From positions 1-64,000 of the forward strand of contig NZ_RHOR01000001.1 of the NCBI RefSeq assembly GCF_003946625.1: a DNA stretch of 64,000 nt, given 5' to 3'. The stretch comes from Companilactobacillus kedongensis (GTDB lineage: Bacteria; Bacillota; Bacilli; Lactobacillales; Lactobacillaceae). Shown piece after piece: positions 36,561-46,000 of the stretch. The position numbers and the translations under genes are program-made. The notes under the pieces were generated by a model. It saw nothing but the letters and a program-made list of their open reading frames with translations, ran no database searches and had not been told where the DNA came from. Each line of letters starts with the position of its first letter. The stretch's first letter is position 1.

Positions 36561-37472
36561 ATGAAAAAGGGGAAAGTTCTGTTATCGAGTGTAATGGCAA
36601 TACTATTAGGAGTATTGTTTATTTCACTTGGTGGCTTAAATATTAAAGCTGATACAGTTAACAGCTATATTTTAGGGAATAAGATTCAACCAGCAGAGAT
36701 TCAATATCGTGAAGGTACATTTTCACACTGGTTTGGTTATGAAAACGGTGTTGGAAAGCCTGAGGGTGTTGTAGTTCATGAGACGGCTGATCCAAATGCC
36801 ACCGCTGAAAATGAGGTTTCATATTTTAATAACAAGTGGCCAAGTCTTCAAACTTATGTACATGCGTTTGTCGATGATAAAGAATCTATTAATATTCACA
36901 GTGCGGATTACGGTGTCTGGGGTGCTGGACATACTGCTAATTATAAATTCATTCAAGTTGAGTTGTGTGAAGTTCACGATTATGATGCTTTTGCACGTTC
37001 ACTATCCAATGATGCATACTACATTGCTACACGTTTGATCCAATATAATTTGCCGGATATTCCTGGTCAAACGGTTGTTTCACATCACCAAGTAAGTAAC
37101 ATGTATAGAGAAACAACACATGTTGATCCTGATGGTTACTTTGCAAAATGGGGTTATGATATGAATCAGTTTAACGATTTGATCTCATATTATTACAACA
37201 ATTTGAAAGACTCTGGTCTACTTTATGGTAGAGATAGTAGTAATGCTAATGTTCCTCAGGCAACAGTACTTTCAGTTAACAACGACAAAGCTATCTTTGT
37301 TCCTTTAGTGGCATTTGATGAATCTAACAATAAGACAGATATTAAGAATCGTGGTTTAGCAAATAATACTCCATGGCAATATGATCAACAAAAAGACTTT
37401 GATGGTCATGCATATTATCGTGTTTCTACGAACGAATGGGTCATGGATACATACGTAACAAGCCACTCATAG
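36561..37472 (+). CDS. Secreted N-acetylmuramoyl-L-alanine amidase with C-terminal SLAP domain
   Basis: 303 residues. Signal peptide at 1-31 (MKKGKVLLSS then a long hydrophobic stretch, cut near IKA-DT). Residues ~45-215 are an Amidase_2 domain with zinc ligands in GVVVHETADP and ETTHVDPDGYF plus a conserved VSHHQVSN. Residues ~235-303 form one SLAP-type wall-binding domain ending in HAYYRVSTNEWVMDTYV, the same module found three times in each large adhesin at 50455-61183. It cleaves the peptide from glycan in the wall, probably in autolysis. GGGG precedes the ATG. Confidence 0.9.
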   Translation: MKKGKVLLSSVMAILLGVLFISLGGLNIKADTVNSYILGNKIQPAEIQYREGTFSHWFGYENGVGKPEGVVVHETADPNATAENEVSYFNNKWPSLQTYVHAFVDDKESINIHSADYGVWGAGHTANYKFIQVELCEVHDYDAFARSLSNDAYYIATRLIQYNLPDIPGQTVVSHHQVSNMYRETTHVDPDGYFAKWGYDMNQFNDLISYYYNNLKDSGLLYGRDSSNANVPQATVLSVNNDKAIFVPLVAFDESNNKTDIKNRGLANNTPWQYDQQKDFDGHAYYRVSTNEWVMDTYVTSHS

Positions 37473-37481
37473 AATATCTTT

Positions 37482-37513
37482 AAACTAGTAAATTCCGATT
37501 TACTAGTTTTTTT
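37482..37513 (+). terminator. Terminator of the amidase gene
   Basis: Hairpin AAACTAGTAAA/TTTACTAGTTT followed by T4. Confidence 0.85.
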
Positions 37514-37552
37514 ATTGTCTAAAATGTATATTGGATATAGGAGGTTGCGCCT

Positions 37553-38101
37553 ATGTATAAGAGTAAGTTGGAATTTGAAACGGTTGATATTACTACAATT
37601 GAAAGTGACTGTATCGTGAATGCTGCCAATCGAACCCTTTTAGGTGGTGGCGGAGTTGATGGAGCAATTCATCGTGCCGCCGGTCCGGAGCTATTACAAG
37701 AATGTCGGACTTTAAATGGTTGTAAAACTGGTCAAGCTAAGATAACGAATGGTTATGATCTGCCAGCAAAACACGTTATCCACACAGTTGGTCCAGTTTA
37801 TTCTGGCAGTGACAGTGATGTTTTGAATTTGACGAGTTGTTACAAGAATTCACTTGATTTAGCAAGGAGTAGAAATCTACATAGTATTGCTTTTTCAGCC
37901 ATTTCGACGGGTGTCTATGGATATCCATTTGATGAAGCAGCGATGATCGCACTTGAAACCACTTCGCAATGGTTGGTAAATAATTCTGATTATCAGATGG
38001 AGATACTGTTAACTTGTTTTGATGATCGAGTATATAATTCATATGTAAATTATTTAAAAAACTATACCGGACATAATGAATATTTAAAGAAAATCAGCTA
38101 G
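37553..38101 (+). CDS. Macrodomain protein, probable O-acetyl-ADP-ribose deacetylase
   Basis: 182 residues, a single macrodomain of the YmdB/MacroD type. Ligand-binding motifs: DCIVNAANRTLLGGGGVDGAIHRAAG (cited here as a span, residues ~22-45) and SAISTGVYGYPFDEAA. It should hydrolyse O-acetyl-ADP-ribose or ADP-ribose esters. GGAGG precedes the ATG. It is a single-gene unit between two terminators. Confidence 0.9.
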   Translation: MYKSKLEFETVDITTIESDCIVNAANRTLLGGGGVDGAIHRAAGPELLQECRTLNGCKTGQAKITNGYDLPAKHVIHTVGPVYSGSDSDVLNLTSCYKNSLDLARSRNLHSIAFSAISTGVYGYPFDEAAMIALETTSQWLVNNSDYQMEILLTCFDDRVYNSYVNYLKNYTGHNEYLKKIS

Positions 38102-38122
38102 CCGATATTGGCTAGCTTTTTT
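38096..38122 (+). terminator. Terminator of the macrodomain gene
   Basis: Hairpin AGCTAGCC/GGCTAGCT around GATATT, then T6; it begins within the last codons. Confidence 0.88.
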
Positions 38123-38243
38123 AAGCAATTAGATTGATTTTAAATAAAAATGGCTTATTATTCGTGTTGAGAAATCGTTATTTATTGCGCGCTGACTGGT
38201 AAAAAGGATAAGATTATTTATATAGTTTTATCAGGAGGGGTAT

Positions 38244-38624
38244 ATGTCAAAATATTTAGATTTTTGGAAGAAGATGGGCGTATTTAATGCGACTGCTACA
38301 AGAAGTCAGTATTGGATACCAACCATCGCCAACTATTTTCTTTTAGCAATTTATTATGCACTGACAAATCAAGCACAGTATGTGGTTAACGAAACATATC
38401 AAATGCATTTAACGCTTAACTCGATCATGTTTGTGATCATTACGGCATTGTTGTGGTTAGCCAATTTTACGGTGCGTGCACGAAGATTGCACGATATTAA
38501 TAAGAGCAACTGGTGGATGCTGATTGAATTTGTACCACTGATCGGCATTATCTGGTTGTTCATTTTGATGCTGACGGCTTCAAAACCTAGTCGTTGGACT
38601 ATTAATCAAGCAGATATTAATTAG
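38244..38624 (+). CDS. DUF805 membrane protein
   Basis: 126 residues, three or four helices. The DUF805 signature is clear: FWKKMGVFNATATRSQYW at the N-terminus and RARRLHDINKSNWWML in the middle. Function of the family is unknown. AGGAGGGG lies before the ATG, and a possible promoter (TTGCGC, 18 nt, TAAGAT) lies about 40 nt upstream. It is followed by mscL after 15 nt, probably one transcript. Confidence 0.85.
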   Translation: MSKYLDFWKKMGVFNATATRSQYWIPTIANYFLLAIYYALTNQAQYVVNETYQMHLTLNSIMFVIITALLWLANFTVRARRLHDINKSNWWMLIEFVPLIGIIWLFILMLTASKPSRWTINQADIN

Positions 38625-38639
38625 ATAGGAGATTATTGT

Positions 38640-39017
38640 ATGTTAAAGGAATTTAAAGATTTTATTAGTCGTGGTAATGTAATGGACTTGGCAGTTGGTG
38701 TTATCATGGGGGCTGCTTTTACGTCGATCGTTCAATCTTTAGTAAGTAATTTAGTAAATCCTTTGATCGGGTTATTTTTGGGAAAAGTTGATCTGTCAAA
38801 TCTGACCTTTGCTGTTGGGGATGCTACATTTAAATATGGTACCTTTATTGAATCTATCATCAACTTCTTGATTATTGCTTTGGTAGTATTCTTCTTGGTT
38901 AAGATCATGAACAAGTTGATCAATAAACGTGAAGAAGAAACAGAAGAAGAGTCAACTAAAGAGGATGAAATGATCGAATATCTTAAGAAAATTTCTGAAT
39001 CTTTGGATAAGAAATAA
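38640..39017 (+). CDS. mscL: Large-conductance mechanosensitive channel
   Basis: Releases solutes on hypo-osmotic shock. 125 residues with two membrane helices, the N-terminal [24 protein letters not shown] block typical of MscL, and a charged C-terminal tail ([15 protein letters not shown]). AGGAG precedes the ATG. It is followed by a structured element and the Na+/H+ antiporter gene. Confidence 0.96.
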   Translation: MLKEFKDFISRGNVMDLAVGVIMGAAFTSIVQSLVSNLVNPLIGLFLGKVDLSNLTFAVGDATFKYGTFIESIINFLIIALVVFFLVKIMNKLINKREEETEEESTKEDEMIEYLKKISESLDKK

Positions 39018-39040
39018 AATTTGTTGTTGTAAATTGTCGC

Positions 39041-39210
39041 GAGGCTCTAAAGTAATTCCACCTGTTGTGTGGACCGGTCCCAGCCTTGGTCTGGGACCTC
39101 AATTTGAAGCCTTGCTTTTGCAAGTCTTCAAATTGTCCGTAATGTACGAACGGGAGACCGCCGTTCTACATTACGCGCACAACTGGTTCCATTACTTTAG
39201 ATCCTCGGCT
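39041..39210 (+). repeat. Structured 3'-UTR element, copy 3 (forward)
   Basis: Begins about 24 nt after the mscL stop. Outer arms CTAAAGTAAT (39047-39056) and ATTACTTTAG (39191-39200) are complementary, extended by CACCTGTTGTG/CACAACTGG. The third inner hairpin TAATGTA/TACATTA with ACGG/CCGT differs in sequence from other copies but still pairs. The second reads AATTTGAAG/CTTCAAATT. Confidence 0.82.
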
Positions 39211-39359
39211 GATATTGGTTTGTTTTAAGTGGTAAGATATGAATGTTTATGGTGATTTTGGACTTAGAACAGATTGCTAGATTCAAAAGCTGTCCAGTTC
39301 ATAACTGGCTCTGTTACTTGAACCTTTTTATTATATTAGCTAATTAGAATATTTATAGA

Positions 39360-39398
39360 TAAAGCATGATCCCATTTTTGCGGAGGATCATGCTTTTT
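39360..39398 (+). terminator. Hairpin terminator between mscL element and antiporter gene
   Basis: Arms AAAGCATGATCC/GGATCATGCTTT with an internal T5 loop, followed by T-rich TTTTTG. A weaker CCAGTTCATAACTGG hairpin lies at about 39294-39308. Confidence 0.78.
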
Positions 39399-39420
39399 GT
39401 GTCTTTATACTAATTATAAT

Positions 39421-39484
39421 GAGACGGAGGTCGAGAGGTGGATGGTCCGACAGCAGACCATCCACCTCTCGACCGTAGTCGGCA
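39421..39484 (-). repeat. Collapsed copy of the structured element (outer stem only)
   Basis: Perfect 19-bp inverted repeat (39429-39447 and 39456-39474) around only 8 nt. The flanks GAGACGGAGG and CCGTAGTCGGCA match the outer flanks of reverse-orientation full copies (compare 62614-62622 and 47848-47857). It looks like a full element that has lost its three inner hairpins. Confidence 0.7.
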
Positions 39485-39570
39485 ACATCTAATCCTATTT
39501 TTTTATGCCATTAAATTAATTGTTGCGTTAAACTTAAACAGATTAAAAATTACCAGGGAGGGTAATTGAT

Positions 39571-41589
39571 ATGGAGACTGTTTTTATAATTTTATTATTG
39601 ATAGCAGCGGTAGTTGGAGCCAATGCTATTTATTCGCGTTTTGATTTAATACCAGTGGCATTTTTACAAATGGCTGGTGGCTATATTTTGTCATTTTTAC
39701 CGATTTATAAGCATTTTGAGCTGGAACCGGAGATTTTTTTGTTGGTGATTATTTCTGTTTTGATGTTCAATGATGGGCAGAATACTAATATTAGAAAATT
39801 GATGCGTCAAATGGGTACTACGTTGTCAATGTCAGTTGTTCTGGCGATATTGACAGTTCTAGTGGTGGGGACGGTCACACATCAATTGATCCCACAATTT
39901 TCATTACCATTAGCTTTAGCCTTAGGTGCTATTATCACACCGACAGATGCGGTGGCGGTATCTTCAATTACTAGTAAAGTATTAGTACCTAAAGATGCGA
40001 TGAATACATTGGAAAATGAGTCGCTTTTTAACGATGCATCCGGTATCGTGGCTTTTAATTTATCAATTGCCGCATTAGTTACTGGAAGATTTTCAGTTGC
40101 TGATGGGATAAGCAACTTTTTATATGTGTTTGTTGGCGGGATTATTTTGGGATTAGTTTTGGGATATATTATTGTTGCTATTAGGATCATGTTGATCAAT
40201 ATGCGTGTTGATACTCCTTCTGTTATTGTGCCTTATACATTGTTAACGCCATTCATTGTTTATTTATTAGCGGAAATGGTCGGAGTATCCGGTATTTTAG
40301 CAGTAGTTGCTACAGGGCTTATTCATGGAATGCAGCAAGATCGTTTGCGCTTGACTACCTCAAGGTTACAGATCGTTATGGGAACTACGTGGTCGATCAT
40401 AGCTAGTATTTTGAACGGAATCGTTTTCGTATTATTAGGCGCATCACTGCCAGAAGTTATTATTCATTTAAATGAGCGTGATACCGGTTCAGTCGGCATT
40501 TTAGTAGGATTAGGAATTATTTTGTATATTATTATGACTTTAATGAGATTTTTGTGGACGCAATTAGGCTTTGCAGAAATCAGAGCTTGGAGTTCACGGG
40601 ATAAGATCCTGAATAGTGCTATCATGGCATTAAGCGGTGTTCATGGTACTATTACTTTAGCGATGGCTTTTTCTTTGCCGCTTACATTATCAGGTCATGA
40701 CTTTACTTATCGAAACGATATAATTTTCGTAGCGGCAGTGGTCATCTTAACCAGTTTGATCGTACCAACTTTGGTATTGCCATTCTTGTTACCTAAAAAG
40801 GTACCAAATATCACTGAAAACGAGTTGTCAAAGGCTAAGTCTGAAATGGTTCACAGTGCTGTTCAGATGATCCAAAGAGAATTTAATGATTCGTCTGAAT
40901 GTGGTGAAGTTATTCGTACCTTAGAAGGTCAACGAACCTATGCAGGACGTTGGAATCTCGATCGAGAAAAACTCGATGAACTGTTTCATAAAACCTATGA
41001 TATTGAACGTTCTATGTTAGATAAAATGTTGGTTGAAGGTAAAGTAACAGATCAAGAATACGGTATGTATATGCGTGTTGCCGAACATATGCTGATCCAT
41101 AACCAGAAACGCTTTGGTAAGAAGGCTATTTTAATTCTTAAATTTGTTTTTGTGGCAAAATTGTCATTGAGTAAAAAATCCCGTCATCGTCGTAGTGAAT
41201 TGAGAAAAATTAGACGTGATTATCGAAAACAAAATCATACAAGAGAACAAGCTATGAGACAGAATCGTCAAGTATGGGGACGTATTAAAGAGATAGAAGT
41301 GGAACCATATAAAGAAATAACTTCTTATTTAAGTAATCAGATGACTGATGATAATGAGGTAGAAACAGGTATTGTGCGTCGTGCTTATGATCAAACACAT
41401 CGTCGTTTGTCTGGTACTAGAGATATGGAAAACTCTCAAAATGAGCTGTTGATTAGAGCTTTTCAACATGAACATAATTTCATTCAAGAGCAAGTTGCTT
41501 CAAATAAGTTTAGTCGTGAAGTTGGTAATGAATTGTATCAGCAAATTTCAACTGACCAATTAGTTTGTTTCCAAACCTTCACTGAATAG
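39571..41589 (+). CDS. Na+/H+ antiporter, CPA1 (NhaP/NhaK) family
   Basis: 672 residues. About 12 helices up to residue ~405, with the ion-binding region ALGAIITPTDAVAVSSI and FNDASGIVAFNLSIAAL typical of CPA1 exchangers. The last ~260 residues are a hydrophilic, Arg/Glu-rich cytoplasmic tail, probably regulatory. GGGAGG lies before the ATG. A TetR-type regulator gene follows after 20 nt and may control it. Confidence 0.9.
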   Translation: METVFIILLLIAAVVGANAIYSRFDLIPVAFLQMAGGYILSFLPIYKHFELEPEIFLLVIISVLMFNDGQNTNIRKLMRQMGTTLSMSVVLAILTVLVVGTVTHQLIPQFSLPLALALGAIITPTDAVAVSSITSKVLVPKDAMNTLENESLFNDASGIVAFNLSIAALVTGRFSVADGISNFLYVFVGGIILGLVLGYIIVAIRIMLINMRVDTPSVIVPYTLLTPFIVYLLAEMVGVSGILAVVATGLIHGMQQDRLRLTTSRLQIVMGTTWSIIASILNGIVFVLLGASLPEVIIHLNERDTGSVGILVGLGIILYIIMTLMRFLWTQLGFAEIRAWSSRDKILNSAIMALSGVHGTITLAMAFSLPLTLSGHDFTYRNDIIFVAAVVILTSLIVPTLVLPFLLPKKVPNITENELSKAKSEMVHSAVQMIQREFNDSSECGEVIRTLEGQRTYAGRWNLDREKLDELFHKTYDIERSMLDKMLVEGKVTDQEYGMYMRVAEHMLIHNQKRFGKKAILILKFVFVAKLSLSKKSRHRRSELRKIRRDYRKQNHTREQAMRQNRQVWGRIKEIEVEPYKEITSYLSNQMTDDNEVETGIVRRAYDQTHRRLSGTRDMENSQNELLIRAFQHEHNFIQEQVASNKFSREVGNELYQQISTDQLVCFQTFTE

Positions 41590-41609
41590 TAAAGAGGGCG
41601 GTGGATTTA

Positions 41610-42167
41610 ATGGATGATAAGAAAAAAAGATTATTCGATGCAGCACATGTTTTATTCTTGGAACGTGGATTTAAAGATACCGGTATCTCGGATATTTCAG
41701 GATTAGCCGATGTTGCAGTAGGGTCATTTTACTTATATTTCCAATCTAAAGAAGATGTTTTTTCTCAAGTTTATAATCGTGAAAACGAAGAGATCAAACG
41801 CTTGATTTTGGAAAAGGTTAATTTAGATGATGATCCAGTTAGATTAATTCATGAAGTAATTGATCAAATTTTCAAGTTATCTAGTAATAATGCTATCTTA
41901 AAAGATTGGTTTGCAAATCAAAAAAATATTTCATCACAGAATGAGATGGCCGTACAAGATAGTTTGATTTATTCAATTTTGAGCAAACTGATCGATCGCT
42001 GGTTTCTTGAGGATAAACTAAATCCTAATATGACTAAGACCAGAATTATCGGTTTATTTGATTCTTTGATCGTGATTAACTTTCATAAAAAAGAGATTGA
42101 AACCGATGATTATGGTCAGGTTTTGGATGATATGATTCTAGGAGTGTTGAGAGTTGTATTGAAGTAG
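41610..42167 (+). CDS. TetR family transcriptional regulator
   Basis: 185 residues from the ATG at 41610. N-terminal helix-turn-helix at ~20-45 (GISDISGLADVAVGSFYLYF), then an all-helical ligand domain without recognisable specificity. A GTG at 41601 is an alternative start but is too close to the AGAGGGCGG site. It probably shares a transcript with the antiporter gene. Its ligand and targets are unknown. Confidence 0.85.
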   Translation: MDDKKKRLFDAAHVLFLERGFKDTGISDISGLADVAVGSFYLYFQSKEDVFSQVYNRENEEIKRLILEKVNLDDDPVRLIHEVIDQIFKLSSNNAILKDWFANQKNISSQNEMAVQDSLIYSILSKLIDRWFLEDKLNPNMTKTRIIGLFDSLIVINFHKKEIETDDYGQVLDDMILGVLRVVLK

Positions 42168-42180
42168 TCTGTCCGATTAC

Positions 42181-42347
42181 GCCTCCGCGAGTGAGGATGC
42201 TGGTCTGCTGTGCGAACGATTCCAGCCAAGGTCTGGAATCTCGATTTTGAGCTTTGCTTGCGCAAATCTCAGAATCGTCGATGCCGTAAGAACGTCTGCG
42301 ACGTTCAACGCCATTGTCACTGCTGGCCAGTATCCTCACTCGCTCCG
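42181..42347 (+). repeat. Structured 3'-UTR element, copy 4 (forward)
   Basis: Starts 13 nt after the TetR gene. Outer arms 42187-42205 and 42325-42343 pair with two differences that include wobble (GCGAGTGAGGATGCTGGTC). Inner hairpins: GATTCCAG/CTGGAATC, CGATTTTGAG/CTCAGAATCG, and ATGCCGT/ACGCCAT with AACGTC/GACGTT. Confidence 0.85.
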
Positions 42348-42403
42348 TTTTGTTTGATTTTAAAATTAGTAATAGTTAATAAAAATTTTAAGGCTTTTCA
42401 AAT

Positions 42404-42452
42404 AGGACCTGTGTCACATTTTAATTTAAATTGTGATACAGATCCTATTTTT
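42404..42452 (+). terminator. Terminator-like hairpin (ACAGATCCTATTTTTG class)
   Basis: Arms AGGACCTGTGTCACA/TGTGATACAGATCCT around an AT loop, followed by ATTTTTG. Same tail as the hairpins at 31187 and 33452. Confidence 0.75.
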
Positions 42453-42490
42453 GTGTAGGTGAATGTTCTCATTTTTGTAGACGAATAAAA

Positions 42491-42550
42491 AAATCCCTCT
42501 ATAGAAGTATGATCTAAACATTCCATACAACTAAAGAGAGATATTTTATA
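42491..42550 (-). terminator. Second hairpin of the central region, probable brnQ terminator
   Basis: Imperfect arms ATCCCTCTATAGAAGTATG and CATACAACTAAAGAGAGAT with A-rich flank 5' (T-run on the minus strand). Comparable to the central hairpins at 14443 and 47617. Confidence 0.55.
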
Positions 42551-42565
42551 AATCAGTGATATTGA

Positions 42566-42735
42566 GCCGTAGGTTATGAGTAATGGAACCAGTTGCGCAA
42601 GTGGTGTAGAACGGCGTAGACGTTCGTACACCACCGACAATTCTGAGATTTTCGAAGCAAAGCTCAAAATGGAGATGAGAGATCTTGGCTCGAATCGGTC
42701 GCGTAACAGGTGGAATTACTCATAACCGGAGTCGG
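42566..42735 (-). repeat. Structured 3'-UTR element, copy 5 (reverse)
   Basis: Starts 2 nt after the brnQ stop on the minus strand. Outer arms GGTTATGAGTAAT (42572-42584) and ATTACTCATAACC (42715-42727) are perfectly complementary. The CCAAGGT hairpin is degraded in this copy (GATGAGAGATCTTGGCTCG). It pairs head-to-head with copy 4. Confidence 0.82.
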
Positions 42736-42737
42736 AA

Positions 42738-44135
42738 TTAATACTTAGACTCCTGTGTAACGCGTTTATTATTAGTAACAAATACTCCCATCTTACCTAA
42801 CAATAATCCAACAGCAAATCCTAATAATGTTGGTGTGACCCAACCGAGACCTAAGCTGGCAAATGGTAGATATTGATGGTAAACACCTAATAAGTATTTT
42901 ACGAAACTCAAGTTAGTAACAACAGCAGGTGATGAATTCAACATATCAAGGACTGCAGGTACAACTGTGAAGGCGATGGTCATTTTATAAACGACTCCAG
43001 CGTATGGTTTAGCGTGGACCGTTAATGAAACTAAGATCAAAGCAAGTGATAGAGGATATAGTAACATCAAAACTGGTAATGACCAGCTGATGATAGTATC
43101 TAGTCCGGCATTAGCAACAGCAAATGATACAAAACATGTAACACGTAGCCAAACTAGGTAGCTAACCTTAGGGAATAATTTATGGAAGTCTTGGGCAAAT
43201 GATGCGACAAGGCCCATTGCAGTTGTGAAGACGCCCAGTGTAACTAGGACACCAAGTAATGCGGCTCCAAAATTGCCAAAGTATAAATTAACGATTGATG
43301 ATAATGCATTACCACCATTGGCAGATAATTTCATTTTATTCAAACTGAAAGCACCTAACAAAACTAAACCTAGATAGATCAAAACTTCAAGAACGATACT
43401 TAAAGTACCAGCTTTAGCAGTAACTTTTGATAATTCTTTATCACGATAACCAAGACTACGAACAGCATGCACGAAAGTGACACTTAGAGCCAATAGAGCA
43501 ACGGCATCAACTGTGTTGTAACCTTCTAACATACCACTGACAGTAGAGGTTGTTTGATAAGCGGTAGTAGGCATATGATTCAATCCACCCATGGGATTCA
43601 AAAATGCTACTAAGAAGACGATAGCTAATAATACCAAGAAAATTGTATTCAGATATTTACCGACATACTTCAATAAACTACTTTGATGAACGGTTAATAA
43701 ATATGCAACTCCAAAGAATAGTGCGGTGAAAACTAACATACTGACACGATCAAATTGTGCTGGTAAAAATGGTTTAACGGCCATCTCGTAAGCTGTAGCA
43801 GCGGTACGTGGAGTACCGAAGAATGGTCCGATAGTCAAATGTACTAGGACTAAGAATAAGGCAGCATAATGTCTGCCGACTGGTTTGGCCAAATCATATA
43901 GGCCATCACTCTTGGTGACAACAACGGCCAAGATAGCCAATAATGGAAAGAGTGAACCTGAAACTGCAAAGCCAACTGCGGCTGAGAACCAATTGTTCCC
44001 AGCCATTTGTCCTAAGTGGACTGGAAAAATCAAATTACCTGATCCAAAAAACATTCCGAAAATAAGGGAACTAACTACTAATAATTGAAAAAACTTACTC
44101 TTGTTTGATTTCTTTTCTACTAAATCGTTCTGCAT
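42738..44135 (-). CDS. brnQ: Branched-chain amino acid:cation symporter BrnQ
   Basis: Imports leucine, isoleucine and valine with Na+ or H+. 465 residues, about 12 helices, with the LIVCS-family start SSLIFGMFFGSGNLIFPVHLG. I start at the ATG at 44135 (MQNDLVEKKS), with AGGAGGG upstream; the longer frame to 44201 has no such site. It is preceded by a T-box leader on the same strand, so expression should rise when a branched-chain tRNA is uncharged. Confidence 0.93.
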   Translation of the reverse strand: MQNDLVEKKSNKSKFFQLLVVSSLIFGMFFGSGNLIFPVHLGQMAGNNWFSAAVGFAVSGSLFPLLAILAVVVTKSDGLYDLAKPVGRHYAALFLVLVHLTIGPFFGTPRTAATAYEMAVKPFLPAQFDRVSMLVFTALFFGVAYLLTVHQSSLLKYVGKYLNTIFLVLLAIVFLVAFLNPMGGLNHMPTTAYQTTSTVSGMLEGYNTVDAVALLALSVTFVHAVRSLGYRDKELSKVTAKAGTLSIVLEVLIYLGLVLLGAFSLNKMKLSANGGNALSSIVNLYFGNFGAALLGVLVTLGVFTTAMGLVASFAQDFHKLFPKVSYLVWLRVTCFVSFAVANAGLDTIISWSLPVLMLLYPLSLALILVSLTVHAKPYAGVVYKMTIAFTVVPAVLDMLNSSPAVVTNLSFVKYLLGVYHQYLPFASLGLGWVTPTLLGFAVGLLLGKMGVFVTNNKRVTQESKY

Positions 44136-44223
44136 AACAAACCCTCCTAATGTTATAAAGCCTAATCTGCGTAATGCCACTAATATCAGAATCCAAAACA
44201 ACCACCTCTTTCAAATTTATAAG

Positions 44224-44490
44224 AAAAAAAAGAGCCCTTCTCCAACTAAGGAAAAGGGCTCAAGTAGAACGGTACCACCTTTTTTGAGTAGTCAAAAAAA
44301 CTACTCACTTTAAATAACGGACAAACTTATCCGCTAGCCTGATATTGGTGGCAACCACGATGATCTACATTATCGACATCGAACTCAGAAATGATTTTCA
44401 AAATTCTCTTAACGGTCACTTCACACTAACCATGACTCACTGGGCGTAGTTGAGATTTCTACTTTTTTCTTCAACGTTTGTTTTTGTTTA
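44224..44490 (-). promoter_or_regulatory. T-box leader of brnQ
   Basis: Minus strand: T-box sequence GGTGGTACCG (44270-44279) then terminator GAGCCCTTTTCC/GGAGAAGGGCTC with T8 (44224-44262). Stem I lies between about 44330 and 44480. The specifier is probably ATC (Ile) in GTAGATCATCG, but I could not fold it with certainty. Confidence 0.88.
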
Positions 44491-44498
44491 TGGCTCAT

Positions 44499-44527
44499 AT
44501 TATATTCACAAGAAAATTAGATTTCAA
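44499..44527 (-). promoter_or_regulatory. Promoter of the brnQ T-box transcript
   Basis: Minus-strand TTGAAA (44522-44527), 17-nt spacer, TATAAT (44499-44504). Confidence 0.8.
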
Positions 44528-44571
44528 GGGTTTTACTTAATTTATTTCTAATTTATTTTCTTAGTATTCAC

Positions 44572-44600
44572 TTGAAGATTTGCTTCTTCTACTTTATAAT
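44572..44600 (+). promoter_or_regulatory. Promoter of argGH
   Basis: TTGAAG (44572-44577), 17-nt spacer, TATAAT (44595-44600). The leader of about 165 nt before argG contains a small GATACC/GGTACC hairpin (about 44650-44668). I see no clear ARG box. Confidence 0.75.
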
Positions 44601-44773
44601 GATTTCAATTTCGTAAAATATCTAAAAAAATATTTTTTTGAAGTCGTTGATACCACGGGGTTCGGTACCGCTTGCAAAAAATGACTACTTCAGAAGGTTG
44701 TAATCATAACAATTTAATGTTAGGGTGTTTTTACAAAATTAATTTTTTTCTAATCAACGGAGGGAACAATATT

Positions 44774-46000
44774 ATGACAGAAACAAAGAAAGTAGTTTTA
44801 GCTTATTCAGGAGGTTTAGATACATCAGTTGCTATTCCTTGGCTTAAGAACAAAGGATACGATGTTATTGCTTGCTGTATTAATGTAGGAGAGGGTAAAG
44901 ACCCTGAATTTATTAAAAATAAAGCGATTCAGGTGGGTGCGGTTGATGCTTTCTCAATCGACGCCCTAGACGAATTCGCCGACGAATATGCTTTAGTAGC
45001 ATTACAAGGACATACCCTTTATGAAGGAACATATCCTTTGCTCTCCGCTCTATCCCGACCTCTGATTAGTAAAAAGTTAGTAGAAATTGCACATCAAGAA
45101 GGAGCTGACACCATTGCTCATGGTTGTACCGGTAAGGGTAATGATCAAGTTCGTTTTGAACTAGCAATCCACGCTTTAGCACCTGAGCTTGATGTTCTTG
45201 GACCTGTTCGTGACTGGCACTGGTCACGTGAAGAAGAAATTGATTACGCTAAGGAAAACAATATTCCTATTCCTATCAATTTGGACTCACCATACTCAAT
45301 TGACGCCAACATTTGGGGACGTGCTAATGAATGTGGAGTTCTTGAAGATCCATGGGCAGAAGCTCCAGAAGATGCCTTTGGTATTACAAAACCAATCGCT
45401 GAAACACCAGATACACCAACAAGTATTGAAATTACCTTTGATAAAGGTGTTCCAGTTGCTCTAGATGGCGTTGAAATGAAATTTGCTGATATCATCAAAG
45501 AAATCAACACAGTTGGTGGTGAAAATGGTGTCGGAAGAATTGACCACATCGAAAACAGATTAGTTGGTATCAAATCTCGTGAAGTTTACGAAGCACCAGC
45601 AGCTATGATCTTGATCAAAGCTCATAAAGAACTTGAAGATCTAACTCTTGAACGTGACCTTGGTCATTTCAAACCAGTTATTGAAAAAGAATTAAGTGAG
45701 ATCATTTACAATGGTCTTTGGTTCTCACCATTAATGAAATCACTTCTAGCATTCTTAGACGAAAGTCAAAAGTATGTTAACGGTGTTATCAAATTACAAT
45801 TATTTAAAGGTAATATTTGGATTCAAGGACGTAAATCAGAGAATTCACTATATGATCTTGACCTTGCTACATATACATCAGCTGATTCATTTGACCAAAA
45901 GGCCGCTGAAGGATTCATCAAATTATGGGGTCTTCCAACAGAAGTTGCTGCTCAAGTAGCTGCCAAAAATGCTGATAAGAATAAAGACGAGGTAAAATAA
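44774..46000 (+). CDS. argG: Argininosuccinate synthase
   Basis: Joins citrulline and aspartate using ATP in arginine synthesis. 408 residues from the ATG at 44774 ([20 protein letters not shown]), preceded by GGAGGG; the longer frame from 44672 has no ribosome-binding site. ATP-binding PP-motif AYSGGLDTS at the N-terminus, with the family motifs [13 protein letters not shown] and [15 protein letters not shown]. The stop overlaps the argH start by one base. Confidence 0.96.
   Translation: MTETKKVVLAYSGGLDTSVAIPWLKNKGYDVIACCINVGEGKDPEFIKNKAIQVGAVDAFSIDALDEFADEYALVALQGHTLYEGTYPLLSALSRPLISKKLVEIAHQEGADTIAHGCTGKGNDQVRFELAIHALAPELDVLGPVRDWHWSREEEIDYAKENNIPIPINLDSPYSIDANIWGRANECGVLEDPWAEAPEDAFGITKPIAETPDTPTSIEITFDKGVPVALDGVEMKFADIIKEINTVGGENGVGRIDHIENRLVGIKSREVYEAPAAMILIKAHKELEDLTLERDLGHFKPVIEKELSEIIYNGLWFSPLMKSLLAFLDESQKYVNGVIKLQLFKGNIWIQGRKSENSLYDLDLATYTSADSFDQKAAEGFIKLWGLPTEVAAQVAAKNADKNKDEVK

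Noticed and set aside
42076-42667. Several 80-90-codon frames around 42100-42670 (and similar ones at 14191-14376, 39034-39228, 62601-62807)
   Set aside because: They are produced by the GC-richer structured elements in different frames; each copy gives an unrelated peptide and none has a start signal.
44650-44690. A T-box-like GGTACCGC before argG
   Set aside because: It lacks the full GGTGGTACCGCG motif, stem I and a terminator.
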